Shown: piece after piece, positions 1-11,646 of the stretch | Layout of the letters: each line of letters begins with the position of its first letter | Position numbering within the stretch: the stretch's first letter is position 1 | From: Galeopsis tetrahit | Taxonomy: Eukaryota > Streptophyta > Magnoliopsida > Lamiales > Lamiaceae | Direction of reading: 5' to 3' | Length of the DNA: 64,000 nucleotides | NCBI GenBank assembly: GCA_963675135.1 | Contig: OY776124.1 | Location: 7,578,677 to 7,642,676, forward strand | Made by a program: the position numbers and the translations under genes | Notes under the pieces: generated by a model | Seen by the model: only the letters and a program-made list of their open reading frames with translations | Database searches by the model: none | Told to the model about the DNA's origin: nothing

Positions 1-426
1 GTAGACTAAAGGTAAATACCTATGGAATTACTTCAAGTGTTGTTGATTCTTAAGGCCATCCTTCTAAACTAAGAATTTTTAGGCGTAAACATGCTTTGAA
101 TTACTACAAGTATCAAGGAACGTAAGTCCTTTTTCTCAACATATGAATTTTATAAATACCAACATGTGACATTGTGAGTATTATCTATATAGAAAAGTCG
201 ATGAAAAGAATTTTATACAGTAGTCTCCTTTTATAGGAGAGTTTCAACATTAGGGGTTTTATTATTAACGGTAGGATATAGTTGGCCACGGTGTTATAAT
301 ATTTGCAGTTGCACGGCTTTACGACTGATTTGATGACATAGAGTCTGCATCCTTTCACAAAATTAGTGCTTTGACAAAGTCTTATGAAAACCAATTTTAC
401 TGTACAACTGGTTTGCATTTTTTTTG

Positions 427-729
427 TACTCCATCCAACCCAAACTTTTTGTCTTTTTAGAGATTTTTTTTTTAACCAAAAATGATTGCCATTCTACACT
501 AATCTAGGTGAATTAAATGAAGTATCAAAATGTTTGGCTTTCTAGAGAATTCTTTTTGACCCAAATGATCGTCATTCTACACTAATCTAGGAGAATAAAA
601 TGTCATATTTCAATCTTATCCTTCTACTTGTTTTTTGTAATAATCTGCATTAAATGACCATATACGTAAATATAAGGGTATTCGTGTGAAACATCCTTAA
701 ACGACAAACATTTTGGGTCGGAGGGAGTA
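427..729. mobile_element. Stowaway-like MITE in a PPR4 intron
   Basis: Imperfect terminal inverted repeats begin TACTCCATCCAACCCAAAC and end GGGTCGGAGGGAGTA, with TA at both ends as expected for Tc1/mariner-type Stowaway MITEs. Two internal copies of about 60 bp (near 465-520 and 540-600, sharing CATTCTACACTAATCTAGG) show an internal direct duplication. It lies in the intron before the exon at 915. I see nothing else recognisable in 1-426, which is presumably the same intron. Confidence 0.7.
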
Positions 730-914
730 TTTTTAAACAGTATTAATTGTTTTGTTATCCTTAAACTGTTTATAACTCGGAAAATGTATATACAAAATCT
801 TTTGTGAAAGAGTGACATTCTAAAGCTCTGATATAAAGGCAAAACTTGTGGTTCTGTATTTTTATCAGTTTGCATCAAATACTGCACACTAACTAACAAT
901 CACTGTTCTTACAG

Positions 915-3745
915 GAATGTGGCTTTACGCCTACTGTAATTACCTATGGATGTCTCATCAATCTTTATACCAAGGTAGCTTTTATAATTTGCATGATTCA
1001 ATTGTTTGTTTTGCTGAGATCTAATATGTATATTTGTACACATTTTCATAAGCCAATTCTACATGATATTCAATATATGATTAGGTCTCTTGTGAACCAG
1101 ATTCACGTGAACTCACTTCTTAAAAGTAATACTCCTTCCGTCCAACTATATATTATCCATACCTTTTGGACACACAAATTAAGGAGTACAAGTGATGTGA
1201 TTGAGAGAGAGAGAGAGAGAGAGAAAATAATAGATGGAGTATGAGATGGAGTATAATAAAATAATAGGATTTGTTTGACAAAAATAGAATGGCTCATATA
1301 TAGTGGGACGGCCTCACGGCCCAAAAAATAGAAATACTTGGTTTTATAGTGGGACCGAAAGAGTATTATTTAGCATGCGAAGTATCACGTTTTAAAAAAT
1401 GCTTGGTTTTATGTGCGTATACTAAACCGTGATACTTCGTATACTAAACGGTTTTAGTGAGTACACCATAAAACATCCGTGAACCAAGTTCATAGAAGTT
1501 TTTGTCTCAATTATATATTAGTGCAAGTATCTAATAAACTAATGACTATAATGATGATCGTATTCTAGGTTAAGAGCACATTTCTCTTTTAATGTTCGAT
1601 TAGCTCGGAGATCATGTTTCATTTTTTAACCTTTACAGGTGGGAAAAGTTCATAAAGCTTTGGAAGTAAGTGACATGATGAAACAAGCGGGAATAAAACA
1701 TAACATGAAGACGTACTCCATGTTGATGAACGGTTTTATAAAATTAAAAGATTGGGCAAATGCCTTTTCAATTTTCGAAGATATAATCAAGGATGGTCTA
1801 AAGCCCGATGCCATTCTTTACAATAATATAGTAAGCGCATTTTGTGGGATGGGCAACATGGAACGTGCTATTTGTATTGTTGAAGAAATGAAAAAGGAGA
1901 GGCTTAGACCAACCCCGAGAACGTTTATGCCCATAATTCATGCTTTTGCAAAAGCCGGAAATATGAGAGGCGCTCTCGATGTTTTCGATATGATGAGGAG
2001 AAGTGGATGCATTCCCAGTGTGCAGACATACAACGCGTTGATTCTTGGCCTTGTCGAAAAGCGTCAGGTACATTGTTCATGGAAACAAAATCTTGAGGGA
2101 ATTTTCGCAATTTACCTTTTTTGTTATTTATCTTCTTTATTATCCGCAGATGGAGAAGGCTGTGAATATTTTAGACGAGATGTTTCTTGCTGGGATTAGT
2201 CCCAACGAGCACACATACACAAGCATTATGCAGGGTTATGCATCGTTGGGTGATACTGGAAAAGCTTTTGAATACTTTTCGAAACTAAAAAAAGAAGGGC
2301 TTGAACTTGATATCTATACGTATGAGGCCTTACTCAAGGCATGCTGTAAGTCAGGCAGAATGCAAAGTGCTTTAGCAGTCACAAAAGAGATGAGCGCTCG
2401 AAATATCCCCAGAAATACTTTTATCTACAACATATTAATCGATGGGTGCGGATTAGTTCATATTTAATTTCCACTTTCACTTTGCTTTTATCTCGTCTTT
2501 CTTAATATTTTTCCTGTGATGCAGATGGGCTCGTCGAGGTGATGTTTGGGAGGCTGCAGATTTGATGCAGCAAATGAGACAAGAAGGCGTGCAACCCGAT
2601 ATCCATACATACACATCCTTCATAAATGCTTGTTGCAAGGCTGGAGACATGCTGGTATTGTATATAACCTCAACATCTCATTTCATTTTACAATTGCCAA
2701 ACGAATCAGTAGTTTGAATAATTACCAATTACCCCTTAAAAAGGACCAAAACAAACCTTTCGTTTATCGAGAAAATGCAAAATCATTTACAATATTGTGT
2801 TTTCCTTGTGTTTGGATCGACGGATTGTTACGTGATTTTGCATAACTCATCAGTCAAATTAAGTTTTTAGTCTTTTTAGGGAGTATTTGGTAATTTATTA
2901 AAACCATAAGGTTCTTTTATGCATTCTAAGGGTGTATATGAGCTGGCTGAGTCAAGTAGTGTCAAGTTCGAACTCAACTTGACTCTATGGAAAACTCGAA
3001 ATACTCAAGCTCGACTCAGCTCAATAACTTACATAACTAGGGTATATTTGCAGATAATTAGCAAATTGTGGGTTAAATAGTAAGATTATGTGAGCTCGAT
3101 TATCTCGAGCTTGGCTCGATTAAATCCGAGTCGATTTCGAGCGATTTCCGAGAATGCCAAAACCTCATTTTCATATTGACACCTTATTATGTGTTTTTAT
3201 TCTGGAAATCTGTTAGTTATGGATTGTATCAACTGCAGAGAGCAATGAAAACAATTGGCGAAATGGAAGCAATGGGCGTGAAGCCCAATATCAAGACATA
3301 CACGACGCTCATAAACGGGTGGTCCCGGGCTTCTCTCCCAGAGAAAGCATTGAAATGTTTCGAGGAGATGAAGAAAGCGGGCTTAAAGCCCGATAAAGCT
3401 GTATACCATTGTTTGATGACATCACTCCTATCTAGGGCCACCGTTGCTGAAGACTATATTTACGCGGGGATCCTCAGCTTATGCGAAGAGATGGTGGATG
3501 GCAGCTTGACTGTCGATATGGGCACTGCAGTTCACTGGTCGAGATGCTTGAGAAAAATAGAGAGGAGCGGTGGTGGAATAACCGAAGCCCTTCAAAAGAC
3601 TTTCCCGCCTGATTGGAATTCGCACGCGACTCTTAATGCTATTTCTGAAGACGGGTCTGATGAGGACGATGGTGGTGATGATGCCCGTTTATATAAAAGC
3701 GATAGCGAAGATGAGACGAAGTTCGTTGAGAGTTTCCAATTTTAA
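915..3745 (+). CDS. PPR4: PPR4-type pentatricopeptide repeat protein, 3' part of the gene (five exons)
   Basis: Exons are 915-974, 1639-2067, 2150-2445, 2525-2654 and 3239-3745. All introns are GT..AG, and phases are 0 except a split Gly codon between exons 3 and 4. The 473 visible residues are mostly 35-residue PPR motifs (for example ITYGCLINLYTK, KTYSMLMNGFIKLKDW, YNILIDG, KTYTTLINGW), which bind single-stranded RNA. The C-terminal tail after TEALQKTFPPDW is acidic, and TAA is at 3743-3745. From memory this matches Arabidopsis At5g04810 and maize PPR4, an RRM-plus-PPR plastid protein needed for rps12 trans-splicing. The transit peptide, RRM and early repeats would lie upstream of this window. 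Multiple introns are unusual for a plant PPR gene. Family confidence is high, orthology good, and exon edges rest on splice consensus and frame continuity. Confidence 0.88.
1130..1365. mobile_element. Stowaway-like MITE in a PPR4 intron
   Basis: The left end is TACTCCTTCCGTCCAACTAT and the right end is ATAGTGGGACCGAAAGAGTA, an imperfect inverted pair bounded by TA. A (GA)n run at 1203-1224 sits inside. The element accounts for the small open frames on both strands here. Confidence 0.65.
1379..1439. repeat. Short inverted repeat (potential hairpin) in a PPR4 intron
   Basis: CGAAGTATCACG at 1379-1390 is the exact reverse complement of CGTGATACTTCG at 1428-1439, with about 37 nt between. It directly follows the MITE ending at 1365, so it may be part of another degenerate MITE. 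A regulatory role is not implied. Confidence 0.5.
2931..3155. repeat. Degenerate dispersed repeat (GAGCTCGA-rich) in the last PPR4 intron
   Basis: Intron 2655-3238 holds a block with many CTCGA/GAGCT words in both orientations, for example AAGCTCGACTCAGCTC near 3009 and GCTTGGCTCGATT near 3110. This gives imperfect dyad symmetry. It looks like a common plant dispersed repeat. No coding potential or clean ends are seen. Confidence 0.4.
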
Positions 3746-4545
3746 CTATGTTTGGTGTTAGCTATTAGATAAATTGTACTCCAAAACATGTTTATAGAAA
3801 ATGGACCTAAATTTTATTCATGTGTGATGTAGCTAGCATATAGTGTACCCAAAATGCTAGGCTTGTAGCCTTTTGTATGATCGACTTACTTAAAATATTT
3901 CTTCCCTTAAATATTACTCCCTCGGTCCCTCCGTTCAAACATAATAGGTCTTTTTTTTGGTTCGTTTAAACTTATAGTGCACACCTTCATAAATGGTAAT
4001 ATTACTTCCTCCGTCTCGGGATTTTTTTGCACGATTTGATCGGTACACTTTTTTAAAAAAGTGGATTTAATGGTTGGTGATATAAGATAAAAAAGAGTTA
4101 TTTTGGATGATTTGATGAGGTATTGAGGTGTAAAGTGAATTTTGTGAGGTGTGAAGTAAAATGTATGTTGGAAGGATATTAATTTTTTAAAATAAAATGA
4201 TATTGGAAGGATATTAATTTTGTTTGGTATTTTCATATTAAGAGTGATAATCAAGGGAGGGGTTTAATATTACTTAACTTTTTAGGGCGTCTTCAAACTT
4301 TTTATTAATTGATTTCTATAGGTTTGCAAATACCCATTGAGCTACGTTTGTTTTTAAGTTGAATTTGAGTAACAATTATAGTGTGTTTGCAATCTCAATA
4401 GAAAATCAAGAAACACTCGTTTTTTATTTATTGTGTCTAATAGCTTTTAAAAATAAATTCTTCTACATCATTCTATTTAGGTTGCCTTTAAGGATTTTTT
4501 TTCTTATTAAAAGGGGAAAATAATTGAATATGATTTTATTTACAA
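3746..4545. other. PPR4 downstream spacer with MITE fragments
   Basis: No gene is visible. Two MITE-like starts, ACTCCCTCGGTCCCTCCG near 3916 and TACTTCCTCCGTCTCGG near 4003, and a possible end AATCAAGGGAGGGG near 4250 suggest one or two broken Stowaway-like elements. The small minus-strand frame at 3907-4254 is a by-product of these. Confidence 0.45.
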
Positions 4546-4569
4546 TTTGAGTAAATACATTCTTTTTAT

Positions 4570-6454
4570 CCCTCAAGTTATACTACTAGTTTTGCATTAC
4601 CGCTATCCGGGCTGGACTCTTATGACCATTCGTTCCGCAATTGTTTGCACATTTGATTCGGGTGAAATTTACACACTTTAGATGCACATGTGAATCTCAT
4701 TTTGATGTTTATTTCATTGATTTATGTATTGATTATGATGATTTGAGCCAAAATGAAGGAAAGGTTGTGTTTTGTCGATTTTGTAGGAAATATGATGGAA
4801 TTTGGAGCAAAACACCAATCATTCTTCACCGGATCAAGAAGAGGAGTGCACCGTTGGGTTCGTCTCGAAAAACGGAGTGGAATAGCCAAAAGAATCAAGT
4901 CAATCGGACACCCGAGGCGAAAGATATGCACGAAACAAATTTGGAGTGGCCAGCAACTCGGCCGAGCTCGACCGAAGATCAGAACTTGGACAAGCAGACA
5001 ACTCGGCCGAGCTAGAGATTTGGCCAAAACATGAAATGAACAGCAGCTCGGCCGAGCTGGCCAACTCGGCCGAGTTCGATAGCAAATTTTGAGAGCCTCC
5101 TCGGCCGAGTGCCCAAAATCGGCTGAGGAAAATTGAGGATTAGAATCTGGAACATCAAGCAACTTGGCCGAGCTACCCAACTCGTCCGAGCCACGACCGA
5201 AGGGCAGAATCTGGAAGGCCCAGCAACTCGGCCGAGCTACCCAACTCGGCCGAGCCACGATTAGAAGTTTGAATCTGGAACGTGCAGCAACTCGGCCGAG
5301 CCATGAAGAAAAGCCCCCCAAATCGAACACCCCAACTCGGCCGAGTGGTCCCACTCGGCCGAGTCACCCCTGTTCTCGGTGGTTTTTGCATATTTTGTCC
5401 AATTTCCAAGGACTTAAGTGCAATTTTCATTCCCAAGCCCTACCCCAACACTATATAAGCCCCCATTCTTAAAACCAAATGTACCTTCCCCCAATTCTTG
5501 AAATTCCACACATACAAACACACACTTGGAGGTGATTTGACCATATCTTCTTCAATTCTTCATCAATCCAAGCAAGGGAGGCACCAATAGCTTGAGAATT
5601 TCATTCCCCACCATATTTTAGACTAAACTTTCTATTTCTCTATCTTTTTTATTTAGTTATTTCATTTGGTTTTATTAATTTGATTATGTTAGTTCTTGGC
5701 TAGAACACTTTTGGTTCTAAGACTTTGTAAATATTTGGATTGAAGTTTATGAACTAATTTCTTGCTTTAAATGGTGTTTGTCCCTTCTTTGTATGCTTAA
5801 TTCTCATTTGGAAGCATGTTATTATTGGCCATGATAATATGTTTAATTTATTGTTAATTGGAGTAGTATCGAGAGATTTATTCCATTAATCGTATGTAAG
5901 CATGCAACCAGGTATTATTATGATCTGGAGAGAGGATTAGTTATCGGGAGGGAATTGAATGATCTTTGGGACTATATTAGGTGGTGTTATGTTTGTAATG
6001 TAGAAATACGAACTTATGTTGCATGCTCCTTTGGATTAGTTGTATCGAGATATTGATTAATTCTTCTTTAGTGGTCAACCCTATAAGAGGACAACCTTAA
6101 TTGCCATTTGAATGAGTTACAAATCATAAATGGATATCTAAATGTTGCAAATGCCTTGGAACCTATCTTCTCATCTTTGAGTTCACCCGTATTTTCCTCG
6201 TTTCTTTGATTTGCATGATATTTGATCGATTTCTTTATTACTCTTTTAATTGTCTATTTGTGACACTTTGGTAGATAATTAGGGGTAATTTCACACTTAA
6301 AACTTATCGATCGCCGTCTATTTAGAATTCAATCGACAAACTCCACTTTTACACTACACCTCTCCGTGGGATCGACCTCGTACTTATCACGCTACAATAT
6401 ACGTCGTATACTTGCGGTCGTGTATTTTGGTGTTGCATAATACGGGAATCAACA
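4570..6454 (+). mobile_element. Solo-LTR-like block, probably of a Ty3/gypsy (Tat/Athila-type) element
   Basis: The block ends with sequence typical of large plant gypsy LTRs: GTGGGATCGACCTCGTACTT (from 6367) and a terminus ...GGGAATCAACA at 6454. A TATA-like ACTATATAAG at 5450-5459 would be the LTR promoter. There is no primer-binding site, gag or pol on either side, so a solo LTR is the simplest reading. The left end is not defined: I found no TG start with a matching target duplication, and 4570 is a guess. LTR-like character is moderately secure, lineage less so. Confidence 0.5.
4955..5363. repeat. Cluster of CTCGGCCGAG palindromes
   Basis: The 10-bp perfect palindrome CTCGGCCGAG occurs about ten times in roughly 400 bp (near 4957, 5002, 5047, 5064, 5099, 5227, 5244, 5290, 5336 and 5354), usually in the setting AACTCGGCCGAGCT/GT. 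Near-copies differ by one base (CTTGGCCGAG, CTCGTCCGAG near 5163 and 5180). Spacing is irregular. The cluster produces repetitive RPSWVARPSC-like open frames on the minus strand that are not genes. It lies upstream of the putative LTR TATA box. Confidence 0.85.
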
Positions 6455-6868
6455 TTCTAAAATGAAAGAAAAGAAACTTTTTCGTAAAATCTACCCTCAC
6501 AATATTCATATATTTACACAAAATGTCATTACTTTTACCCTCGATCCAATCATTTACTTTACTTTATTCATAAAAGTTCACAAAATTAACTCTCAACATT
6601 CTACTCATTACATTTTTTTCTTAGTTTGTGTACACACAAAGTGCTGCAAACCTTTTAGAGACGAAAGAGAATATAATTTCAGTATAAGTGAATAACTTAA
6701 TTAAGCAGGGCATGCAAATATTGTAAAAAAAAAGGTGCAATTGATTAGGTTATGGGTATACGGACTGCACTTAATAAATTCTTAAATTGGAGCTAGATAT
6801 ATTAAAGGAAAAACCCTAGGGCGCCGCGTCTCTCTCCTTTGTGAGAGTTTGTCTTTTCTTGCCGTCGA

Positions 6869-7243
6869 GTGATGCTTTCGGCCATGGAGAATCTGTCCCT
6901 TATGGACAACGAAGATGAGGAGATAATCTTGAAGCAGAGAACCGGATCCACAACCACCGAATCCACAAATCTTTGCACAGTGGGACGGTTCTTGACGGAT
7001 CAACAGATACACTTCCAAAGTATGAAGGCGAGGATGGCGACTATCTGGAAACCAAATAAGAGGGTGAACATTAAGGCGATTGGAGAGGAAAGATATCTGT
7101 TCCAGTTCTATCATAAACTGGATCTGAAAAAAGTGTTGGATGAAAGCCCGTGGTCGTTTGGGGATCACATGTTGGTTACTCATCGCGTCCAATTGGGCGA
7201 TCTCCCACTTCGCGTTGATTTGAATCGTGTCCCGTTCTGGTGA
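6869..7243 (+). pseudogene. LINE ORF fragment with DUF4283 domain
   Basis: A 124-codon frame starts MLSAMENLSL. It contains a DUF4283-like region at about residues 35-124 (VGRFLTDQQIHFQSMKARM, then SPWSFGDHMLVTHR, then LPLRVDLNRVPFW). In LINE and related plant proteins this domain precedes a CCHC zinc knuckle, which is missing. The frame ends at TGA just after PFW, where the sequence continues in another frame into the RNase H part. This marks the deletion junction or a frameshift. It is not a host gene. Confidence 0.7.
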
Positions 7244-7784
7244 GAGCCTATATAGGGGAATGGGAGCAGGCAAAAACGAGAACAACAACTACTCCCCAAA
7301 GAAGAGGGTGCACGACATGGCACAAACCCCCCACGGGGTATGTAAAACTGAATACAGACGCAACATTTTTCAGCGAACCGTTGGCGATGGGATGCGGGAT
7401 GGTGGTGCATGATGAGAACGGGGAATTCGTGGGCGGAAGAACTACGACGTTGACGTGGGTGAGGCTTTGAGCCTTCACGAGGCCTTATCATGGATTAAAG
7501 AGTTGGGGTTTGTACGAGTGTTAATCGAGGTTGATGCTAGCTTGGTGCATGATGCTATAAAAAGCAGGAAGAGTATTGATACTGTGTTCGGAATTTTTAT
7601 TGACCTTTGTTTACGTACGTTAGATTCTATGCCTTTATTTTCTGTTAATTATGTTAGTCGCAGAGCTAATGTTGTAGCTCACCGTCTCGCTAGAGCAGCT
7701 AGATCTTTTCCTAGCCCGTCCAGTTGGGTCGAACCTCCAAGCATTGTGGATGGTCTTCCGAATAATGTGTGCTCTTGCCAATAA
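7244..7784 (+). pseudogene. LINE RNase H domain, frameshifted
   Basis: The first frame, to about 7455, has PPTGYVKLNTDATFFSEP and GCGMVVHDENGEFVGG, the first strands of a plant LINE RNase H (RVT_3) domain with the first catalytic Asp. Near 7455-7465 the coding shifts to another frame that carries EALSLHEALSWIKELGF (catalytic Glu), VLIEVDASLVHDAI (catalytic Asp) and VNYVSRRANVVAHRLAR, ending TAA at 7784. All key residues are visible but split over two frames, so this copy is inactive. Confidence 0.75.
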
Positions 7785-7847
7785 ATGAAACACCTTTGGT
7801 TTAAAAAAAAAATTGGAGCTAGATATATATATGTAGATATCAAATCT

Positions 7848-7968
7848 ATTGAATTAAATTGTACCACAATTACAGGTGGTGACACACTTAACCAAATTCA
7901 ATTCCCCTAAAAAAAAAATGTATTGAATTGAATTGTACCACAACTACAGGTGACACACTTCACCAAAT
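7848..7968 (+). repeat. Tandem duplication next to the LINE
   Basis: TTGAATTAAATTGTACCACA near 7849 and TTGAATTGAATTGTACCACA near 7923 begin two similar units. Both continue through ACAGGTG..ACACACTT..ACCAAATT and are separated by an A-run. The period is about 74 bp. Confidence 0.6.
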
Positions 7969-10699
7969 TTCCTTCAATATACGGACAAACAATAATTGCT
8001 CAACGAGGATTATTCAATGCTCATATTAAATTTTTAAAAAAGTAGAGAAAATTAATACATATATCCAAATTGGTCACATTCTATAATTGCATATTAATGG
8101 CTGTCTATGTTGGAAATAAATTGTAAAATTACTCTCATACCCAATTAAACAAGTAGGTCATGAAAAGTATTCGTCATGTGAATAGGCACGGTTTAGGTTG
8201 GTATATATCTGGGTCGGAATTGAATTAGCAAAATACCTATCAACTAGGAAAAACATATGTTCATTCGACTTTAGGTATATTTTTGTATGTAATTAAATGT
8301 ATATTTTATGCCCTTCAACTAATAAAATGAGAAATTTAGGGCATATTTGTTGTATTGGCTATTTGTTCCATTATTTTATTAGTTAGTGGTAGACATATAT
8401 GCACAAACGGTTCAAACCATCAATTTCAATTTTTAAAAATCCGTAATCGTAATCGAACCGACATTTTACAGTTACAGTTCAATTTTTTACAGTTACAACA
8501 GTTCAATTTTTATAAAGAAGGAGAACATATTTGTTGTATTTCAAAAGATGGAGCTAGAGCTTATTTGTATAAAAATAGTCAAGAGTTCAATTTTTACTTG
8601 AGATAATAGTTGAAGGTTGACTTTATACATTTTCCCTACGTTTCTTTTTAAGATATTGCAAAAGGGCATATTTTTCCATCGTGATGGAAGTTGGAAATTA
8701 AATAAACAAAAAATTATGATATCACACACAAATATATATATATGCACAATTAATGCATATATCTCATGATCTATTGGCCTGATGCATGCCTATAGAATAT
8801 TATATGAACATATAAACATCATGAATGGTGGGTATGCTTCATAGTAACTATATTAATTATAGTTAATTAGTACAATCATTATGTACTTAATATATAGTGA
8901 CAAATGATGTTAGTAATTAGGTCAACTATGCATGTGCCTCTTCTTAAAACCTTTTACCCCAATCATGATTATTAGTGTAAGATGGGAGACAAGCACACCC
9001 TTTTTTTTTTTTTTTTAATCTTTCAATATCAATTATTCCTTATGTTTAATAATGTTATTATAATCTCAATTTTAGAACAGGGAAATCTTCAACCACACGA
9101 CCAGAAGATCAAGTTTGGGACATAATTTATTATTATTATTATTAATTTTATATTATTATGGGATGTATGTGCGTTGACGATCATTTTGGATGAGGCTTTA
9201 GGTTTGGGTCGTGCGTATTAATGAGAATATTTGTCAATTTAATTAGTAGCAACTATTTTTTACTCTTTTTATTTTAATATTTGCTATTATTCACTCTTCA
9301 ATTATTAATGGTATGAAAAATCGAAAATAGTAGAATTATGATTTAATCAATTAATTTTACCCTATTCTATAAAAGCTTAATCAATTTTACCAATATTCTT
9401 AGACAAAATTATTACAAGCTAGTATTATATAATTTCCAACTAATTTTGGAGTTTAGTGTACGTACTTCAGATAGATTGGTAGTTGAACCAAAATAGTTAA
9501 ATATGGATATTAATTATTGTAAGGTGAAATATAATTACTGTGTCGTATGTATAGTGAAATTGCATGTACATGCACAAGTCACGTGCTCTTTTTTTGTCCT
9601 AACTTGATATTGTGCAAATTTAATTAAAAATAAAATTGTGTAAATGCTTTTTTAGGAATTTTTAAATTGGAAGTAATTAATTTTATTTGATAATTTTTTA
9701 TTATACGAGTTTGAATGATAATTTGAATACCTTTAATAATCAATTATTCATAATCGTCATTACTATTTAAAATAATATATTACTATTTAACTAAATCATT
9801 ATTCAAAAAATATTTTATTGTTATGAAATAATATATTAATTTATACACATATATAATAAAATTTATAAGCTTAGGGCCAGTGTTGCACCGTCTTTGGCAG
9901 CACACATGATGCATGCACTATTAGAAATGTGATAGAAAATGAAATCAATTCTTGTTTTGAAGTAATCGGAAGGTTCCTTTTCATTGTAATTTTGATTTAT
10001 TTTTTGACAAATATTTGCAGGATTATGTGCATCTAGTGTAATTCTAATTTATTTTTGACAAATATTTGCAGGATTTATATGTAATATTTTCAACCGTAAA
10101 AAGAAAATAACGGTGAAAAACATTATTAACGTAGAGAAAATAAAGTACTATAGATGAAATAAAAACTATCGGCTCAATACTTTACATCCAAGTGAAATTA
10201 AAATGTCACCCAATGTAGGGGAACGACCTAGCTAACATCGAGATTTTCCTCGCACCGAATCTTCCCTTTTAGTAGCTCACTTCTTTCTCTTTGGTAGATC
10301 ACATTTTTATCCGACTATTCGAGGGAGTGTGTTCAATTGAAGCATACTTATGATTTTCGGTCATTACCATAGTTCCTGGTGAAGAGAATGGAAAGTAAAT
10401 CGAAGAGAATGGAAAGTAAATCGCAGATTATATGTAATTACCGTGAATGAGAGGGTTGCACAAAGAGTGAGATTTTGGAAGAAGGAAGGTAAGAGTAGTA
10501 AGACTTATGTTTGGACAACTGAGATGATTGGGTCAAGAAGTCACCCCACTATAATAGTGGGGGTTAACAAAGGCCCAACATTTTTCCACTTCTTTGGTTC
10601 ATTTTTTTTAGCTGATGACTTATTTCATCATTGTCCGATAAACCTCTATACAAGCAACAAACACGTTAGTAGTATAGGTCTCGCTAGACCTGCATACTC
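7969..10699. other. AT-rich spacer with two small tandem duplications
   Basis: No gene or clear transposon is seen. Near 9985-10085, TGTAATT..TATTTTTTGACAAATATTTGCAGGAT is repeated with a period of about 52 bp. Near 10381-10424, GAAGAGAATGGAAAGTAAATC is repeated twice. Long T runs (9000-9016) and AT-rich sequence make up the rest. The 93-codon frame at 10443-10724 has no family features. Confidence 0.5.
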
Positions 10700-11095
10700 A
10701 ACCCACAAGTTAGCACATGTTTAAAATTAATTAAGCACTTTCAAACATGTACATAATCGAGATTGTAAGAAGTGCTAAAAAATACAACCTCCATCCCCGA
10801 ACAAAAAACCATGTAATCAATCAATCGTCAAAATTCAAAAGTTTCATGCAAGTCTTAAACTTCTTCAGATTTAAACATTTAGTTCCCATATGAACAAGAT
10901 TCTTTTCAAAAGGATTTTTCACCAAATTAATTATGCATTTTCAATAATATCTCGAATAAAATAGAATCTAACATCGATATGTTTTAGTCCTATCATAAAA
11001 CACTTGATTTTTACACTATCTGAATAAATAGCTACTTTACCCTTAGGTAAACCAATTTCAATGACAATCTTTAATTCCAAAGCATAATTTTTCAC
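10700..11095 (-). mobile_element. Ty1/copia 3' fragment
   Basis: This stretch matches, with scattered differences, the stretch near 29567-29970 (shared CACAAGTTAGCACA, AATCGAGA.TGTAAGAAGTG, TTTTAGTCCTATCATAAAACAC-type words). That second stretch adjoins an RNase H frame of a copia element on the minus strand. The fragment here therefore holds the end of the RNase H region and sequence 3' of pol, with no usable frame left. Confidence 0.55.
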
Positions 11096-11646
11096 AAATA
11101 TATCATTAAAAAGCTTATAAAGTGAAGCAAAAACTCATGAGAAAGAGATCAGCTATACAATGCGAATGAGTAAAACGTTACTAAACCAACGATTAAATTA
11201 ATTAGTATTTTCGTTAAATTGTCTCCTTTCATTTTTCTAATTAAATTATTTTTATCATTTTTATAGTAATAATTAATAAGAGGATATTTTCTGGCAGTCT
11301 GACAAATTCATATGAAGTATTCAATTAATGGGCAAATGAATTATTGCCAGCGAGTACTGTGCCCCAACTTAATTGTCTTAATTAGACAAACCTAACTCCT
11401 CTGTCCCCAAAAGTATCCACGTACCTTCCTAATATATACTGTCCTTTTTCCCCAACAAAAAATAATACTAGAAAAAGAAAAAAATATATTCATCATATAT
11501 ATATTTTGTTATAATGGATGTAAGAGAGAGATCAACAAAAATAAATAAAAGATAAGAGCTCAAAATTTATATGATTCACTAACAATGTATTAATACGTTT
11601 TTTAACGGAAAAAAGAGTTTCGTATATTTGTCGGAGAAAGCACATA

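Larger units (their letters stand above)
6803..7811 (+). mobile_element. Internally deleted LINE with 17-bp target-site duplication
   Basis: The element is flanked by perfect copies of ATTGGAGCTAGATATAT at 6786-6802 and 7812-7828 and ends in an A-run (about 7803-7812), as expected for target-primed reverse transcription. The left part encodes a DUF4283 domain as at the start of plant LINE proteins. The right part encodes the RNase H domain from the other end of a LINE. Endonuclease and reverse transcriptase are absent. Since both ends and the duplication are intact, the deletion occurred either in the source copy before insertion or later inside this copy. Confidence 0.85.

Noticed and set aside
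4722..5472. Several overlapping frames of 60-210 codons on both strands with RPSW/RPSC repeats
   Set aside because: They arise from the CTCGGCCGAG palindrome, which stays open in several frames. Composition is repetitive and no domain is present.
10443..10724. 93-codon plus-strand frame with mixed composition
   Set aside because: No recognisable domain, repeated GAATGGAAAGTAAATC just upstream, and it runs into a copia fragment at its 3' end.
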